A stretch of 64,000 nucleotides of DNA from Vigna angularis (lineage: Eukaryota > Streptophyta > Magnoliopsida > Fabales > Fabaceae): the NCBI RefSeq assembly GCF_016808095.1, contig NC_068974.1, positions 30,178,825 to 30,242,824 on the forward strand. The letters are read 5' to 3'. The translations under genes and the position numbers were made by a program. This document shows, in pieces, positions 10,877 through 21,075 of this stretch (the first letter of the stretch is position 1; the number at the start of each line of letters is the position of its first letter). Under the pieces are notes generated by a model, which saw only the letters and a list, made by a program, of their open reading frames with translations, made no database searches and was not told where the DNA came from.

Positions 10877-12788
10877 TGATGTGGCCCAAATTTAACTTGT
10901 TAGCCGTTGCTAGGAATCGGGTTCAATCCCCAAATCCTTGGCAACGGCGCTAAAAACTTGTTAGTCCAAAAACTTGTTGGGCTCGATTTCGGCAAGTGCA
11001 CCGAATCGTTCAAGTAATAAACCGGTAAGACCGGGTATCGTTTTCCCAAGAGACTCGTAATACTAGAGAATTGTGCGATTAACAACTCATATAGACTCAA
11101 TAACATAACATCAATATACAGAGCAAGTGCAGGAATGTCAATTCATACATAATTACAAGGTTGGACTTTGGTATTGAAGACACTTGGAAATGGAAAAGAC
11201 TAGAAATGGAATGAAATGACATTGTTAAGGTTAGTTTTCACCAAAGCACTCTTGTGTATAACCAATTTCGTCTCCTCTCTATCAATTTACTAAAGTCAAT
11301 CCACTAAAACACTCTAGCCCTAATTCCTTAGGTGAAAGAGCCTAGGTTTTCCTTATCAAATCCCAATTCCTTGGCAATCTAACAAGCAAAACCCGCATTA
11401 AAGAGCTGGGATCTAAGACAACATGTGAATCATCTTCCATTCCTAGAATCAATGACCCACAAGGACTCCTATTTCAGTTCCGGGTTTCATCTTACGTTCC
11501 CATAATCCATAAAACCCCAAAATCAAGTCATGAACGTTCCCATTACATGCAAGCTTTAAGATCGGAAACAAGAATACTAGCAATTGATAGAAAAGGCATA
11601 TATATATTCAAATCATTCAACAATTACACAAGAATTCAAAGGCTACAACTAATCCCAACAAGATGGGTTTGGTTCTCCATTTCCATGGAGAACCCTAAAG
11701 CTTACAAAATGGAAGATGGAAGAAGAAGGAGACCCAACGGAAGAGGAGGAGATGTTCCCACACGCTCCTCGCGCCCTCCATGAGCTCCAGTCGTGAAATC
11801 GCGCCTCCAAATGACCAAAGACCCTTAACCCTTCGCGTTTCTGGGTTAAATAAGCTGTCTGCCACATCAGTAAAAGTCGCGCCCGGGCGCCCCATTTTCT
11901 CACGCCCGGGCGCGAGACTCACTGGAAATATTCAAGTCTGGCGAAAAGTCGCGCCCGGGCGCCCCATTTCTCACGCCCGGGCGTGAAACTCTCTGGACGC
12001 TGAAAGTGGACGAACGTCCACTTCTGCTGGACGAACGTTCTCCTGCATGGACGAGCGTCCTCTTGCATGGACGAGCGTCCTCTCCTGGACGAGCGTTCTG
12101 GACGAGCGTCCTCTGCCTGGCTGGACGAGCGTCCACTTCTGCCTGGCTGGACGAGCGTCTGCTTCTTGGACGAGCGCCTGCTGCCTCTGGACGAGCGTCC
12201 TCTCCTCGGACGAGCGCCCTCCTGGACGAGCGTCCTCTTCTCTGGACGAACGTCCCCCTCTCTTGGACGAGCGCCCGCTTCTGGGACGAGCGTCCTCCTG
12301 GACGAGCGTCCTCCTGCCTGGACGAACGTCCACTGTCCTGGGACGAGTGTCCTCCTTCTCTGGACGAGCGTTCTGCTGGACGAACGTCCTCCTGCATGGA
12401 CGAGCGTCCTCTTCTGCATGGACGAGCGTCCTCTCTGCACTTTGGACGAGCGTCCTCTTGTGCGTCCTTGCCTGGCTGGACGAGCGTCCTGGCTTGGACG
12501 AGCGTCCACAGCGCCTGGCTTGGACGAGTGTTCGTTCTCCTTCGTGGACGAACGTCCGTTTCTGCTCGTGCTCACTTTGGTTCATCTCTATACATGGTTG
12601 GAGACTCTTCCAAGCTCGTTTTTAGCTACAAAATAAGGGATTATTGATGAAAATACATCAAAGTAGCCAAAAACACAAATATATAGAAAACAAGACAAAG
12701 CAAGAGGATTAAGCAAGTTATAAGTTAGAAAGGAGTTGATTTTGCCATTAAAATGATGCTTAAAATATAGTATAATTTAGCATTATCA
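10877..12788 (-). repeat. 5' LTR of the inner element
   Basis: 1912 bp, the 5' LTR on the minus strand because it adjoins the primer binding site. Same internal layout as 6118-8027. Confidence 0.95.
12008..12557. repeat. Second LTR copy of the GGACGA(A/G)CGTCC minisatellite
   Basis: Same array in the 5' LTR of the inner element, with two substitutions and a 2-bp indel relative to 7249-7796. Confidence 0.93.
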
Positions 12789-14441
12789 ATGGCCAAACTA
12801 CCTCAGCAGTTGCAAGCAATGCAAGCTCAACCTCAACCACATCATCAAGTAATGAGATGTGATTTTTGTGGAGATAACCATCCCAACGGTCATTGTCAAA
12901 GTCCTAGTACGTCCCAACCTGAAGAAGTTAACTATATGGGAAATCAAGGACGACAACACTTCTTAAACAATCATTTCCCTAATCCTTCCAATCAAGGGTG
13001 GAGACAAAATCAAGAAGCTTCTAGCAGTAAAAATCCGTATCAACCTGCTCAACACTATCCATCTCAAAATGATCGAACGTCAAAGCTAGAAGATACCTTG
13101 CAAATGTTCATCCAGCAGTCCATCCAAAACCAGAAAAACACTGATGCATCTATAAAGAATCTGGAAGTGCAAGTTGGTCAACTGGCTAAGCAATTAGCAA
13201 ACCAACAAGGTGGACAATTTACTGCAAATACGCAAGTCAATCCCAAGGAAGAATGTAATGTCATATTCACTAGAAGTGGGAAAGTGGTTGGAAGAAAAGA
13301 AAAAGAAGAAGAAAAGCCAGAAGAAGAAAATCAAAAAGAAAATGAAGTAGAAGAAGAGATTGTTGAAAGAGAAGAAGAAAATAAAAAAACTGAAAAAGAG
13401 AAAAACCAAAAAGAGAAGGAGATAGTGAAACAACTTCCTTATCCAAAAATCCCATCTACTAAAGGGAAGGAGAAACAGTTGGCTCGGTTCAAGCAAATAT
13501 TCGATCAACTTGAGATCACCATGCCATTGACCGAAGCACTGCAACAAATTCCTGCTTATGCGAAATACATGAAGCAAATCCTCAGCAAGAAGAAATATTT
13601 AGATGAGGAAACAATTGAAGTACAGGGAAATTGCAGTGCCATCATGCAGAAGACTCTTCCTCCAAAATTTAAAGATCCAGGGAGTTTCACCATTCCATGC
13701 ACTATTGGAAACCACGAGATAGGTAGAGCTCTCGTTGACTTGGGGGCTAGTATCAATCTAATACCCCTATCTATGCTTAAGAAGATTGGTGGTCTTGAAG
13801 TCAAGCCTACGAGAATGATGCTGCAGCTGGCGGATAGATCCATCAAGTATCCGTATGGTGTCGTGGAAGATGTGGTGGTCAAAATAGATAAACTCCAATT
13901 CCCGGTGGATTTTGTAGTTATGGATATAGAAGAAGATGTCGAGATACCACTCATACTTGGAAGACCTTTCATGAAGACAGCTAAGGTTGTCATTCATGTG
14001 GAAGAAGGAACAGTGAAATTGAAAAACCAAGATGAGGAAGTAACTTTCAACGTCTTTGGAGTTGAGCAGCAAAATCATGAAAAAGAGACTAGTATTGAAG
14101 CCACTGATGAAATTTTATCAATTACTAGTCTAACAGAGCAAGCTGCCAAGTTGGTCAAGAGGAGCTTCAGCTGTTTATCCCCAAGAGTAAAGGGAGAGGA
14201 AGAAGAAAAAGAAGAGGAACTAGTTCACCAAAATCCTGTGATGGCAAGCGATGAGCCCAAACCTGGCAAACCAGTGAGATTCAAGAATAGGTTATGGGTC
14301 ATCAAGAACATAAAGATAAATGGAGTGCTTGAGATAGAGGCTCCATATTCTAGGAGAGTCAAGGTGGTGACTAGGAAATTGCTGAGGGGATGTTGGTGTC
14401 ATGACAAGAAGAAGCATTCCAACATCAAAAATCAAACTTGA
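12789..14441 (+). pseudogene. Athila-like gag zinc knuckle and protease, 3' part of the split frame
   Basis: The apparent ATG at 12789 is the duplicated target site ATGGC, not a native start; the frame continues gag from 6117 in phase. Near residues 25-37 is a zinc knuckle CDFCGDNHPNGHC (C-x2-C-x3-H-x4-C), then a lysine/glutamate-rich stretch (about residues 165-215). A retropepsin-like protease follows, with active-site motif DLGASINLIP at about residues 318-327 and ILGRPFMKTA at about 390-399, the usual flap/end motif. The frame ends after a short basic tail with no reverse transcriptase. The glutamate-rich run gives a spurious antisense frame at 13194-13577. Confidence 0.88.
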
Positions 14442-15648
14442 GCTTAATGGTGTCAAGCTAATGACGTTAAACAAGCGCTTACTGGGAGGCAACCCAGCTT
14501 TCTAACCTTTTCTCTTGTTTGTTTTTAATTTTTGAGTGTTGTTTGATTGTATGTTTTAATGTGTAGTGTGTTGTCTTTGTTTTGAACCATGCTTGTGTGA
14601 AGAACAACCAAGGTGAATTTTTGAGTTGATTGTTAGATTGTTGAAGGATATAGTGCATTGATGTGAATTAGAGATGTGAAACTGTTTTGGCTATTTTCTG
14701 GGCTGTTTTAACATGTTTTCAAAGTGACTTTCTTAAGCCAATAGCCAAAAATGTTGCCTAACTTGTGGAATTTCAAAACTTTGAAAGAATGACTTCAATT
14801 TGCAACTTGAGTGCTCCAATTCAATTCCTTGGGTTTTGAACAAGTTTGTTTAATAATAATATAAGATTCTGGAGCATCTCAAGTGATTTGAAGTTCAAAT
14901 TCACAAAAACCCGAGTTAGGTAGCTTGGAAATCAGTTTCTGCATAATTCTGCAGAAACTCACGCCCGGCGCCTCCTACACTAGAGGGCACCTGGCGCCAG
15001 CTCGTCCAGCCTGACCATTCCTTCTCTGATTCTGCATTTGGCTGGGTCACAACACCACGCCGGGCGCCGCATGACCCATGAGGCGCCGGGCGCAACTTCT
15101 GCAGCTAATTTTCTGAGTGCACAGTTGAGTGGCCCAATTCAAATAACCTAACCCTAAACCCATCCCCACTCACTCACGCACATTCTCACGCACTCCCCTT
15201 TCTCTCCACTTCACGTTTTTCACTCTTCTCCACTCCAATTCACCTAAATCAACTTCCTTCTCACAAATTTCCAGCCCACACACCACATTGCTGCTGCCAC
15301 CACCGTTTGAACCCCTTCATTCTTTCTTTACTCACTCTCGGTCCATCTCCACCCAAGCACTCTCCCAATTCAAAAATCCACACACCAACCTAATCACATT
15401 CTCTGTGCATCAAGTAAGCTTTTCACTCTTTTCTATTGTTTATTCCTTCACAATGCTTAGCCTTGGTTGTTCATCATATACATGGTTTGAATTTGACCTA
15501 GGGTAGTTTAATTTCAGTTCAATTAGAGTGTTGTATGTGATAGCTGCTGGTTAGGACTCAACTTCTTGCTTTCATAGGCAGATTCGAACACACACACACA
15601 ATCACAATGGCTGGAATGCAGAATCTGGGTTTGCCCCAATTCTGCATG

Positions 15649-15689
15649 TCGCGCCAGGCGCCTTCTGACTGATGTGGCGCCGGGCGCGA
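15649..15689. repeat. GC-rich hairpin cassette, TCG/CGA form
   Basis: Arms TCGCGCCAGGCGCC and GGCGCCGGGCGCGA. Compared with 3987-4027 the third stem pair has changed from A-T to G-C on both arms, a compensating change. Confidence 0.8.
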
Positions 15690-15977
15690 CTCCCTCTGCC
15701 CAAGTTTGGAACTTTGTTGTGGTGTGTCCTGTAGCTTTTGTTTGTTGTTTAAATATTGTTTTTGATGAAATTTTGACTAAACTGTGATTATATCTGAGTT
15801 TGACCTATATTAAAGTAGCAAAAGTGTGTTGATTCATGGAGTTTTGCTTGTACCTTGGCTATTAATGATTTGTTTTCACTGAGTTATGCATCATTACTCC
15901 ATCTAAACTTAATCTCATACACTCAAACTGAGCCAGCAGCTGAGAAGCTAAAAAGCTAGAATCTGCATAAAATGCTG

Positions 15978-16018
15978 TCACGCCCGGCGCCTACTGACTT
16001 GTGCGGCGCCCGGCGTGA
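15978..16018. repeat. GC-rich hairpin cassette, TCA/TGA form
   Basis: Arms TCACGCCCGGCGCC (15978-15991) and GGCGCCCGGCGTGA (16005-16018) with a 13-nt loop, the same spacing as 3987-4027. Confidence 0.85.
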
Positions 16019-16227
16019 CCAACCCTGGCAGCAACCAGAATTTTTGTTGTTTTGGTGCTTTGGCTTCATTTCTTCACTGATCAGGGCTTTTCTTTGATAT
16101 GTTTTGACTGTGTGGTTTGTGTGCATACCATTGAAAGCATTTGGTACATCATGATGTAAGCTAATGATGAATTTACTCATGAATCTAAACACATTTATCC
16201 TCTTGAACTCTACCTTATTTTGCAGCT

Positions 16228-17457
16228 ATGGCTTCTTCATCTGGGTTTAAGCGAACCAAGACTACTGCTGGTCTTAGGGAAAACAAAAGGAAGGAGAAGA
16301 TATATTCTGCTATCTTCTTAACACCAGAACATAAGAAGCACTTCTCCAATATTCAGAGCAGAAAACTCTTAATGGAGAGAAAAGTAACCCTCCTCCCTCA
16401 AGATGTGCCAGAATTCTCCAATGAGATTTTGGAGAGGCAATGGAGCTCCTTATGCACGTACCCAGAGCCCGCCAATATTGCAGTTGTCCAGGAGTTTTAT
16501 GCCAATGCTAAATCCTTCTCTCCGGACTCAGAACCTTTCTGGAGCTATGTGCGTGGTCAGCGGATATCATTTAGTGCTGACGCTATTAATGAGTTCCTAA
16601 ACACAGAGTGGGAAGATGATGATGAGCTATGCGGGTACGCCGAGCTGATGGCGACTGAGTTAGATCATGAAGAGATTGAACAGACCCTATGTATTGTAGG
16701 AGGATCATTTCAACGAAATAGGCAGCAGCAACCTCTTCATATCAAGAGAGTGCACCTGCATTCTCTCAGCCGCCTATGGATGCCTCTGGTGCATTCCAAC
16801 ATTTCACCGTGCACGCATGTCTCTGACGTCACGGTTAACAGAGCGGTCCTCCTTTATGCCATTCTCACTGGACGCTCTGTGAACTTGGGGAAGCTAATCG
16901 CAAATGAGATACGCAACTGTGCGAATTCCACAAAAGCTCCCCTTGGACATCCCTCTCTTATCACCCATCTCTGCAAACAAGAAGGAGTGGACATCACTAT
17001 TCCACCATTCGAGCATCCTAGGAGACCTATTGATATGGGGTATTATACCCAATTTTGTCTGGATGCAGATGATGGAGCTGCCAGTCCACCACCGAGATCG
17101 CTGAGGAGACATGCCAGACAGCGACCTATTCCCCAACGTCCTCCGCCACCACCATCACCTCCAGCTGATCCTTCACAGATGACAGACTTGAGCCTTTCAT
17201 TGATTAATGCAAAGTTGGAGGCGGTAAATCGGATTGGCCAGGCGCATGCAGAGATGATGAGGCATGTTTATGCAGCATCCCATCCAGGTTTCATGACATC
17301 GGATCAATACAGCGCCTTCGTTGCTTGGCCTGGGGACCAGTCCTTTCCTTCTGGGGGGGGTAGACCTCAGGATGGCACTGCTGCTATGGATGAGGATGAT
17401 GATGACGACGAGGAGGAGGACGATGATGAGGCAGATGAGGAGGAGGACTCAGACTGA
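16228..17457 (+). CDS. Extra ORF of the outer Athila-like element (putative plant transposon protein)
   Basis: An intact 409-residue frame opening MASSSGFKRTKT. The first 290 residues resemble the putative plant transposon protein domain common beside legume Athila-type elements: an ER-x(n)-W pattern, EFYANAKSF and VRGQRISFSADAINEFL. A proline-rich linker (about residues 305-325) and a long acidic tail of Asp/Glu follow. It sits where Athila elements carry an env-like ORF, but no signal peptide or membrane segment is visible, so a membrane role is not supported. Function is unknown. It is open from end to end, consistent with a young insertion. Domain assignment is from recall of the family. 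Confidence 0.75.
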   Translation: MASSSGFKRTKTTAGLRENKRKEKIYSAIFLTPEHKKHFSNIQSRKLLMERKVTLLPQDVPEFSNEILERQWSSLCTYPEPANIAVVQEFYANAKSFSPDSEPFWSYVRGQRISFSADAINEFLNTEWEDDDELCGYAELMATELDHEEIEQTLCIVGGSFQRNRQQQPLHIKRVHLHSLSRLWMPLVHSNISPCTHVSDVTVNRAVLLYAILTGRSVNLGKLIANEIRNCANSTKAPLGHPSLITHLCKQEGVDITIPPFEHPRRPIDMGYYTQFCLDADDGAASPPPRSLRRHARQRPIPQRPPPPPSPPADPSQMTDLSLSLINAKLEAVNRIGQAHAEMMRHVYAASHPGFMTSDQYSAFVAWPGDQSFPSGGGRPQDGTAAMDEDDDDDEEEDDDEADEEEDSD

Positions 17458-18727
17458 TTGATGACCATCACAGCAGTAGTCAACTTTCTTTATTTTTCCT
17501 TTCATTTTCAGTCTTTATTTTACGTTTAGGATCTTTTATTTTTTTGAAGTTTTTTTTTGTTTCCTCCTTTTCATTAACATCTTCTTTGCATGTGGTTTGA
17601 CAATATGAGTTAATGATATGTGAAAATCTGGTTGTTATGCTTTCTTTATGTGATTGAATGTGTGGAAATAGTTGAGTTAATTGAGCATTGATTGTGGATG
17701 TCTTCACGGAGTTATGCTAATGCTTAGGGAATCAAATGCAGTCAATATTCATGACATTTTGTTTAACATAGTATGGAATCTTGATTAACAGGGTGAGAAT
17801 TTGAGCCTCAGATTTTTCTTTATGTGCGAATGCTATCATGCTAGATCACAATTGACTTTGCCTGAGTTTCTGTGATTTGAACTATCTACTTGCTTGTTGA
17901 ACTTGATCAAGGCATTCTTTTCTCACCTTACATACACTTTAGCCATTCAACCATAAATGTAAAAAGATCTTTCCTCTTTGTACCTTAAGCTTATTGAAAT
18001 TTCCCTGAACATTGTACCTTGAGCTGAGTAGAACATGCATCTGCATTACAGGAAAATAGTCCAAGTTTGGGGGGAAACTATGGTGTACTGAGAAAAAGAC
18101 AAAGATGGGAAAGTAAGAAAAAGAGAAAAAGAAAAGTACTGAATGAAAAACAGTTGGGGGTAAGTTTGAAATTGGTAATGATACATGAGGAGCGAAGGAG
18201 AAGCTTATATGCATGAAGTGAATTATGTAATCTCTCAGCTCAAGAACCTTTGATTTCCAGAAAAACCATGATTCTTTCTTAGCCCAACCACAATACAAGC
18301 CAATCAAAGTCCTTGTGATATCAACTTGCTTGTAAATTGTTTTGAATTGATTGAAACGAAAGGCAAAGTTAAATTGTGTGATAATATGATTGCAGAGTGA
18401 GCTTTTTACACCCCTATACACCATTGCTTTAGAGTGAAACACTTTCCAGGTGAGGATTGATTCCATACATCTTGTGAAACACTCTGTCATGTTTGTTGAT
18501 TTCTTTTACACCCTTTGCATTGTGATCATAATTGTTGATAGGTGAACAACACTGTTGTGCTTGATTGATGAAAGCTGTATATATCCATTATGTTCTTTCC
18601 ATTAGATGCAAACACAGGATTTTTACTTCATGAGCTTAAAGGATATCTCAAATTTGAAACCAATGCACTTGAATGATTGTTTTTTTTTAGGATTGTTTAC
18701 CTTTTTCTTGAGGACAAGCAAGGTTCT
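17458..18727 (+). other. 3' non-coding region of the outer element
   Basis: A pyrimidine-rich stretch follows the ORF. A tract resembling a second polypurine tract, AAGTTTGGGGGGAAA, lies near 18063-18077. The block around 18180-18500 is conserved in the nested element (8260-8560). On the minus strand it includes a frame (17939-18490) containing ITRTLIGLYCGWAKK, also encoded by the nested element. Confidence 0.65.
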
Positions 18728-18741
18728 AAGTTTGGGGGAGT
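18728..18741 (+). promoter_or_regulatory. Polypurine tract of the outer element
   Basis: AAGTTTGGGGGAGT directly abuts the right LTR; plus-strand DNA synthesis primes here in LTR elements. Confidence 0.85.
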
Positions 18742-19998
18742 TGATAATGACCAATTTTACTTCATTATCCAACATCAAATTGATGGAATTTGTCAACTCT
18801 TCCTTTACTTTTAATCTTGTTTAACTCAATTTCTTGTTATTTGTATGTGATTACATTATAAGTTGTAATTAGCTCATTTGATGGCTAATCCCCATTCAAA
18901 GAAGCTGGGAGAAGCTACTCACCAATGAACATTGCCAAAATCCAAGAAAAGAGAGAAGAGGAGCTGAAAAGATGAAGAACCCAGGCTGCTGCAGAGAGTC
19001 ACGCCGGGCGCCTACTGACCTAGGCGGCGCCGGGCGTGATATTGTTGACCGAGGTTGCGCCAGGCGCCTGTCTGTCGGGCCGTCGGGCGCGACTTTTGCT
19101 GATGTGGCAGAAACGGCTTATTTAGTTCTGGAACGCGAAGGGGTTGGCATCTTTGGCATCCCAGACACAAATTCTCTCAATTGGAGCGTCCAGAGGCGAG
19201 CTAGGAGCTGTGGGAACAGCCCTTCTTCATCCTTGGGTCCTCCTCCTTTTTCCATTTCCACCTTTGTTGTAAGATCAAGCTCTCCATTCATGGAGAGCTA
19301 GTTTCATTATTGTTGGGGATTGATGTAACCACGGATCTCTTATGTAAATTACAGTTGTTTTGAATGATTATATGCCTCTTTGATTAATTGTTAGTGTTTA
19401 ATTCCTTTGCTTAAAGCTTGTATGATTGATTCAACCATTTCATGATTTTAGGGTTTGCTTGATATTGGGAAATATTGGGTGAATCTAGAACTGGATTAAA
19501 CACCTAAAGAAAAGTGTATCTAGGGATAGAACATGGACCTTTGGTTGTCTTGAATCTCAATTCTTAAAGCGGATGAACTTGTTAGATTTTCCAAGGGATT
19601 GGAGTTTAAGAAGTAAGTCTAGGCTCTTTCTACCAAGGGATTGGGTTTGAGTAATTTAGTAGATTGACATTGACATTTTAATAAAGAGGAAGTGTTTATC
19701 TATGCATAAGAGTGAAGTAGGTGAAATCATAACCCCAACAATATCATTCCATATCATTTCTAATCTTTCATTTTCTAAGTGTTTTCATTATCAAAGATCA
19801 TTTTTACCATTTATGTTACCATTTATGTTTTATCTTTAATTCAATTGCATGAAAACCACAAAAACATGGAATCATTCTTTAGTCTAAATTAGTTAGTTAT
19901 TATACGATTGTCTAGGACACGAGTCTCTTGGGAAACGATACCCGGTCTTACCGGTTTTATTACTTGAACGATTCGGTACACTTGCCGAAGTCTCAACA
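18742..19998 (+). repeat. Right (3') LTR of the outer Athila-like element
   Basis: 1257 bp, near-identical to 3730-4986 and followed by target duplication GGTCA and the rest of the MULE minisatellite. It carries the same GC-rich hairpin near 18999-19039. Confidence 0.95.
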
Positions 19999-20102
19999 GG
20001 TCACTCACACCATTCGGCCACTCACACTATTCGGTCACTCACACTATTCATTCAATTTCTCTTCTCTACCTTTCTAATAATTCTTGAGGTAGAGATTGTG
20101 GA

Positions 20103-20372
20103 GGAAGGAGAGATAGAAAAAAAGTATTTAATAAAGATATAGAAAAGGGAGAAAAGGCTGGGGCATTGTAGGAAAAGCAGAGGAGAGAGAAGAAACTGTG
20201 CAGCTTCCTTCGCCACGTCAGTTGGGAGTTAATTTCGTTTCTGCCAATTTAACGAAAGAGACTTGATTCATTCAATTTTAACAACTTTGGAACCCAATGT
20301 ATGCACTTTTAAAACCGTGTACTAAACTGAAAAAAAATCACTTAACATAGAGACCAAGTAAACTATTAAGTC
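20103..20372 (-). repeat. Right terminal inverted repeat of the MULE
   Basis: Inverse copy of 3119-3385, differing by scattered substitutions and small indels. Confidence 0.85.
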
Positions 20373-20484
20373 TAAGTAAAATTATACATATTGATAAATA
20401 GTGAATATATTACCGATAAAAATAAATAAAGAGAATACAAAAGGAAGTCTGCATCTCAATGATCTTTAATAAAAAAACAATATA

Positions 20485-21075
20485 AATACAAGTATATCTA
20501 TTAAAAACACATTTTTATAAAAATTGAGGAAGGCTTTTGATAAAATTATATAGTCAATATGATGATATTGGAAATGAATAATATATTGGAGTTATGATAA
20601 AAGATAAGTGAGTTATGTTAAGAATTCTTATCACCAACATCTTTCAACCATAAGGAAGTAAATTGGTTTAGAATAAAAAAAATTGGACCTTTTCAAAATT
20701 TCAAAAACCTTTTAAAACAAATTTTATGAACTTAATAAAATTAGTGTGAGATGCATTATCAATTCAATCACAAATAATGAAATACAAGTATATCTATTAA
20801 AAACACATTTTTATAAAAATTGAGGAAGGCTTTTGATAAAATTATATAGTCAATATGATGATATTGGAAGTGAATAATATATTGGAGTTATGATAAAAGA
20901 TAAGTGAGTTATGTTAAGAATTCTTATCACCAACATCTTTCAACCATAAGGAAGTAAATTGGTTTAGAATAAAAAAATTGGACCTTTTCAAAATTTCAAA
21001 AACCTTTTAAAACAAATTTTATGAACTTAATAAAATTAATGTGAGATGCATTATCAATTCAATCACAAATAATGA
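20485..21075. repeat. Tandem duplication of a 296-bp AT-rich unit
   Basis: 20485-20780 is repeated at 20781-21075 with two substitutions and one A-run indel seen by eye. No gene or transposon end is recognisable in the unit, so this looks like a recent local duplication. Confidence 0.93.

Larger units (their letters stand above)
6118..12788 (-). mobile_element. Nested non-autonomous Athila-like LTR element (inner element)
   Basis: LTRs of 1910 and 1912 bp flank a 2.85-kb internal region, with target duplication ATGGC at 6113-6117 and 12789-12793. Orientation is minus: on that strand the LTR starts TGATAATGCTAAATT and ends GGGCCACATCA, the tRNA-Asp-type primer site lies at 10853-10870 and the purine tract at 8028-8042. 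The internal region keeps only a vestige of the gag start and the C-terminal tail of gag-protease, so it is a deletion derivative dependent on other elements. It inserted into gag of the outer element. Confidence 0.93.
14442..16227 (+). other. Spacer of the outer element where pol is missing, with GC-rich hairpins
   Basis: 1.8 kb with no reverse transcriptase or integrase frame. It begins with a block around 14461-14498 (GACGTTAAACAAGCGCTT...GGGAGGCAACCC) also present in the nested element (10263-10300). It carries three clear GC-rich hairpins (15055-15093, 15649-15689, 15978-16018) and one weaker copy (14959-15000), each near TCTGCA-type motifs. A short CA run lies at 15589-15598. Confidence 0.8.
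3730..19998 (+). mobile_element. Non-autonomous Athila-like Ty3/gypsy LTR retrotransposon (outer element)
   Basis: Two 1257-bp LTRs (TGATAATG...TCTCAACA) bound the element, flanked by GGTCA at 3725-3729 and 19999-20003. The order is LTR, primer binding site, gag-protease frame (broken by a nested element), spacer, extra downstream ORF, polypurine tract, LTR. No reverse transcriptase, RNase H or integrase is present between the protease end (14441) and the extra ORF (16228), where pol would lie, so mobility required enzymes from a partner. Without the nested element (6118-12788 plus one duplicated ATGGC) it is about 9.6 kb. The LTRs differ at about four positions by eye. Confidence 0.92.
3119..20372. 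mobile_element. Mutator-like MITE (non-autonomous MULE) split by nested LTR elements
   Basis: Long terminal inverted repeats, GGCTTAATAGTTTACT at the left and the complement of GACTTAATAGTTTACT at the right, pair over about 265 bp (3119-3385 with 20103-20372, with scattered substitutions). They are flanked by TAAGTAGAA (3110-3118) and TAAGTAAAA (20373-20381), a 9-bp target duplication with one mismatch. Long TIRs with a 9-bp duplication define the Mutator superfamily. Removing the Athila-like insertion (3730-19998) and one GGTCA copy leaves about 980 bp, with no transposase and only a 17-bp minisatellite inside. TIR divergence is much greater than that of the LTR pairs, so this is the oldest layer. 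Confidence 0.85.

Noticed and set aside
12789..12793. Native start codon for a separate zinc-knuckle/protease gene at 12789
   Set aside because: The ATG belongs to the duplicated target site ATGGC and the frame is the continuation of gag from 6117.
13194..13993. Antisense frames over gag-protease
   Set aside because: Mirror of a Glu/Lys-rich coding stretch; no domain and no conservation argument.
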